Shown here in pieces: positions 5,859 through 7,164 of a stretch of DNA of 7,164 nt. The notes under the pieces were generated by a model. That model ran no database searches. It was not told the DNA's origin and saw only the letters and a program-made list of their open reading frames with translations. Location of the stretch: NCBI GenBank assembly GCA_039934475.1, contig JBDTMC010000411.1, positions 1 to 7,164 on the forward strand, written 5' to 3'. The stretch comes from JBDTMC01 sp039934475 (GTDB lineage Bacteria; Acidobacteriota; Terriglobia; Bryobacterales; Bryobacteraceae). Position 1 is the stretch's first letter. Each line of letters opens with the position of its first letter. The position numbers and the translations under genes are program-made.

Positions 5859-7157
5859 ATGAATTTGTCGCCTCTGCTTCTGGTACGGCAGAAGTTTCCG
5901 GACCGCCGACTGACGGACATTCCTTCCACGATTCGCCTGGAGCTGACCGGGCAAAACATGGCCCGCGGCCTGGCACACGGTTCCCGTATCGCCATTGGTG
6001 TGGGAAGCCGCGGCATCAATAATATCGACGTCATCGTAAAGAGCGTGGTGGCGTGGTGGAGAGAGCAAGGGATGAAGCCCTTCCTGTTTCCGGCCATGGG
6101 CAGCCACGGCGCTGCCACGGCACAAGGGCAGGCGGATGTCCTGGCCCATTACGGGATCACGGAAGCCACAATGGGATGCCCCGTCGTGAGCCAATTGGAG
6201 GTAGTCCCGCTCGGCCGAACCGCCGAAGGGATTGAAGCCTTCATGGATAAGGTGGCCTATTCCAGCGACGGCGTAATGCTGGTGGGACGGGTGAAGTGGC
6301 ACACCGATTTTGCAGGCGGCCTGGAGAGCGGGCTGTTCAAGATGATGGCAATCGGCTTAGGAAAGTTTGCCGGAGCGCAACGATATCACGCCTACGCCTA
6401 CCGCATTGGCATGGAGAGGGTGATCCGCAACGTGGGACGGCAGGTATTGCAATCGGGAAAGATACTGGGCGGCCTCGCGGTCCTCGAAGACGCGCACCAC
6501 AATACGGCCCAACTCACGGCCGTTCCGGTAGACAACATGGAACAGCGCGAAGAGGAATTGCTGGCACTGACCAAATCATGGATGGCTCGCATACCAGCGC
6601 CGGTGGACATCCTGATTGTGGATGAGATGGGCAAGAACATCAGCGGCGCCGGAATGGACACGAAGGTGATAAACCGGAGCGTGGTGGGCGCGTACAATCC
6701 GTGGGATACGGCGCCGGCGATCGAGCGTGTATATGTGCGGGATCTGAGCGAGCTAAGCTACAACAACGCGGTAGGCTTGGGCGTGGCAGACGCGATTCAC
6801 GACAGGTTGCTGAACAAGATCGACTGGATTCCAACGCACATCAACGGGTTGACTGCTTCGGCGCCGCCGGCTGTCCGCACGCCCATGCATTTTCCTACAG
6901 ACAGGCAGTGTCTGGAGAAGTTGTGGCCGACGGTGGGAAAGTTTGATATCCGCGAGGTGACGCTGGCTTGGATTACAAACACGATGGAGTTGAGCGTGCT
7001 CGCCTTGAGCGAGAACCTGCGACCGGAGATTGAGCGTAACCCTGAATTAGAGATTCTGGATGGGCCTCGTTCGTTGTTATTCCAAGAGAACGGCGATATC
7101 GCGACCCTCAACGAGTGGAAGCTTGCCGTAGGCGCCGCAGCCGCCGTTTCGGTGTAA
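5859..7157 (+). CDS. LarA-like (DUF2088) protein, possible nickel-pincer-cofactor racemase/epimerase
   Basis: The 432 residues are close to the length of lactate racemase LarA (about 425), a cytosolic enzyme that uses a nickel-pincer nucleotide attached to a lysine. Family features visible are RIAIGVGSRGI (43-53), an N-terminal Rossmann-like half, AMGSHGAAT (79-87) where LarA has its GTH motif, and KWHTDFAGGLESGLFK (146-161), which parallels the LarA histidine-YFAG-SGG-RK segment. By this eye alignment H83, H148, K161 and H177 are candidates for cofactor binding and catalysis; the gap between H148 and K161 is three residues longer than in LarA, so the match is not exact. It is a divergent LarA homologue, and the substrate is probably another 2-hydroxy acid rather than proven lactate. 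The cofactor genes larB, larC and larE are not in the window. The ORF is intact and ends with TAA seven bases before the window end. An iron-sulfur-protein label sometimes given to this family has no cysteine motif to support it here. Confidence 0.78.
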   Translation: MNLSPLLLVRQKFPDRRLTDIPSTIRLELTGQNMARGLAHGSRIAIGVGSRGINNIDVIVKSVVAWWREQGMKPFLFPAMGSHGAATAQGQADVLAHYGITEATMGCPVVSQLEVVPLGRTAEGIEAFMDKVAYSSDGVMLVGRVKWHTDFAGGLESGLFKMMAIGLGKFAGAQRYHAYAYRIGMERVIRNVGRQVLQSGKILGGLAVLEDAHHNTAQLTAVPVDNMEQREEELLALTKSWMARIPAPVDILIVDEMGKNISGAGMDTKVINRSVVGAYNPWDTAPAIERVYVRDLSELSYNNAVGLGVADAIHDRLLNKIDWIPTHINGLTASAPPAVRTPMHFPTDRQCLEKLWPTVGKFDIREVTLAWITNTMELSVLALSENLRPEIERNPELEILDGPRSLLFQENGDIATLNEWKLAVGAAAAVSV

Positions 7158-7164
7158 GGACGAA

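Noticed and set aside
5496..6302. 268-residue minus-strand frame spanning the unrecognised gene and the LarA-like gene
   Set aside because: It crosses two plus-strand genes and the promoter-like gap between them, and its translation has no family features.

Overview
The window looks like a piece of chromosome from a GC-rich, Gram-negative-type bacterium. The gene families point to Acidobacteriota, probably near Solibacter/Bryobacterales: a secreted M28 peptidase with PA and PDZ domains, an exported DsbA-like protein with an extra N-terminal domain, an exported HIT protein and a LarA-like (DUF2088) protein. This assignment is inferred from gene content and compactness; no marker gene is present. 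I see no mobile element, CRISPR array, rRNA, tRNA or phage gene.

Layout. At the left edge (244 to 1, minus strand) is the start of a gene that runs out of the window. Its 81 visible residues carry the N-terminal signature of a GT39/PMT/ArnT-type membrane glycosyltransferase. Divergent from it, six genes run on the plus strand with almost no spacing: an exported HIT-family protein (266-808); a UxaA/GarD-family sugar-acid dehydratase (805-2349) that overlaps the HIT gene by an ATGA; an exported DsbA-like thiol-disulfide protein (2374-3351); an exported M28 metallopeptidase with a C-terminal PDZ domain (3369-5168); an unrecognised cytosolic protein of about 210 residues (5202-5834); and a LarA-like protein of 432 residues (5859-7157). 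No stretch over 300 bases lacks a gene; plus-strand gaps are at most about 33 bases.

How the genes fit together. Three products (HIT, DsbA-like, M28-PDZ) have N-terminal export signals and would act outside the cytoplasm. The dehydratase and the LarA-like protein are cytosolic and belong to families acting on hydroxy or sugar acids. The sequence does not show one shared pathway; the array mixes envelope proteins with acid metabolism.

The most interesting signal is regulatory. Several starts have a -10-like hexamer (TATAAT, TATACT or TAGAAT) 6-7 bases before the start codon and no convincing ribosome binding site. This is the arrangement expected of leaderless mRNAs. At the divergent HIT/glycosyltransferase pair, the two -10 boxes overlap on opposite strands within 8 bp, so one short AT-rich core could serve both genes.
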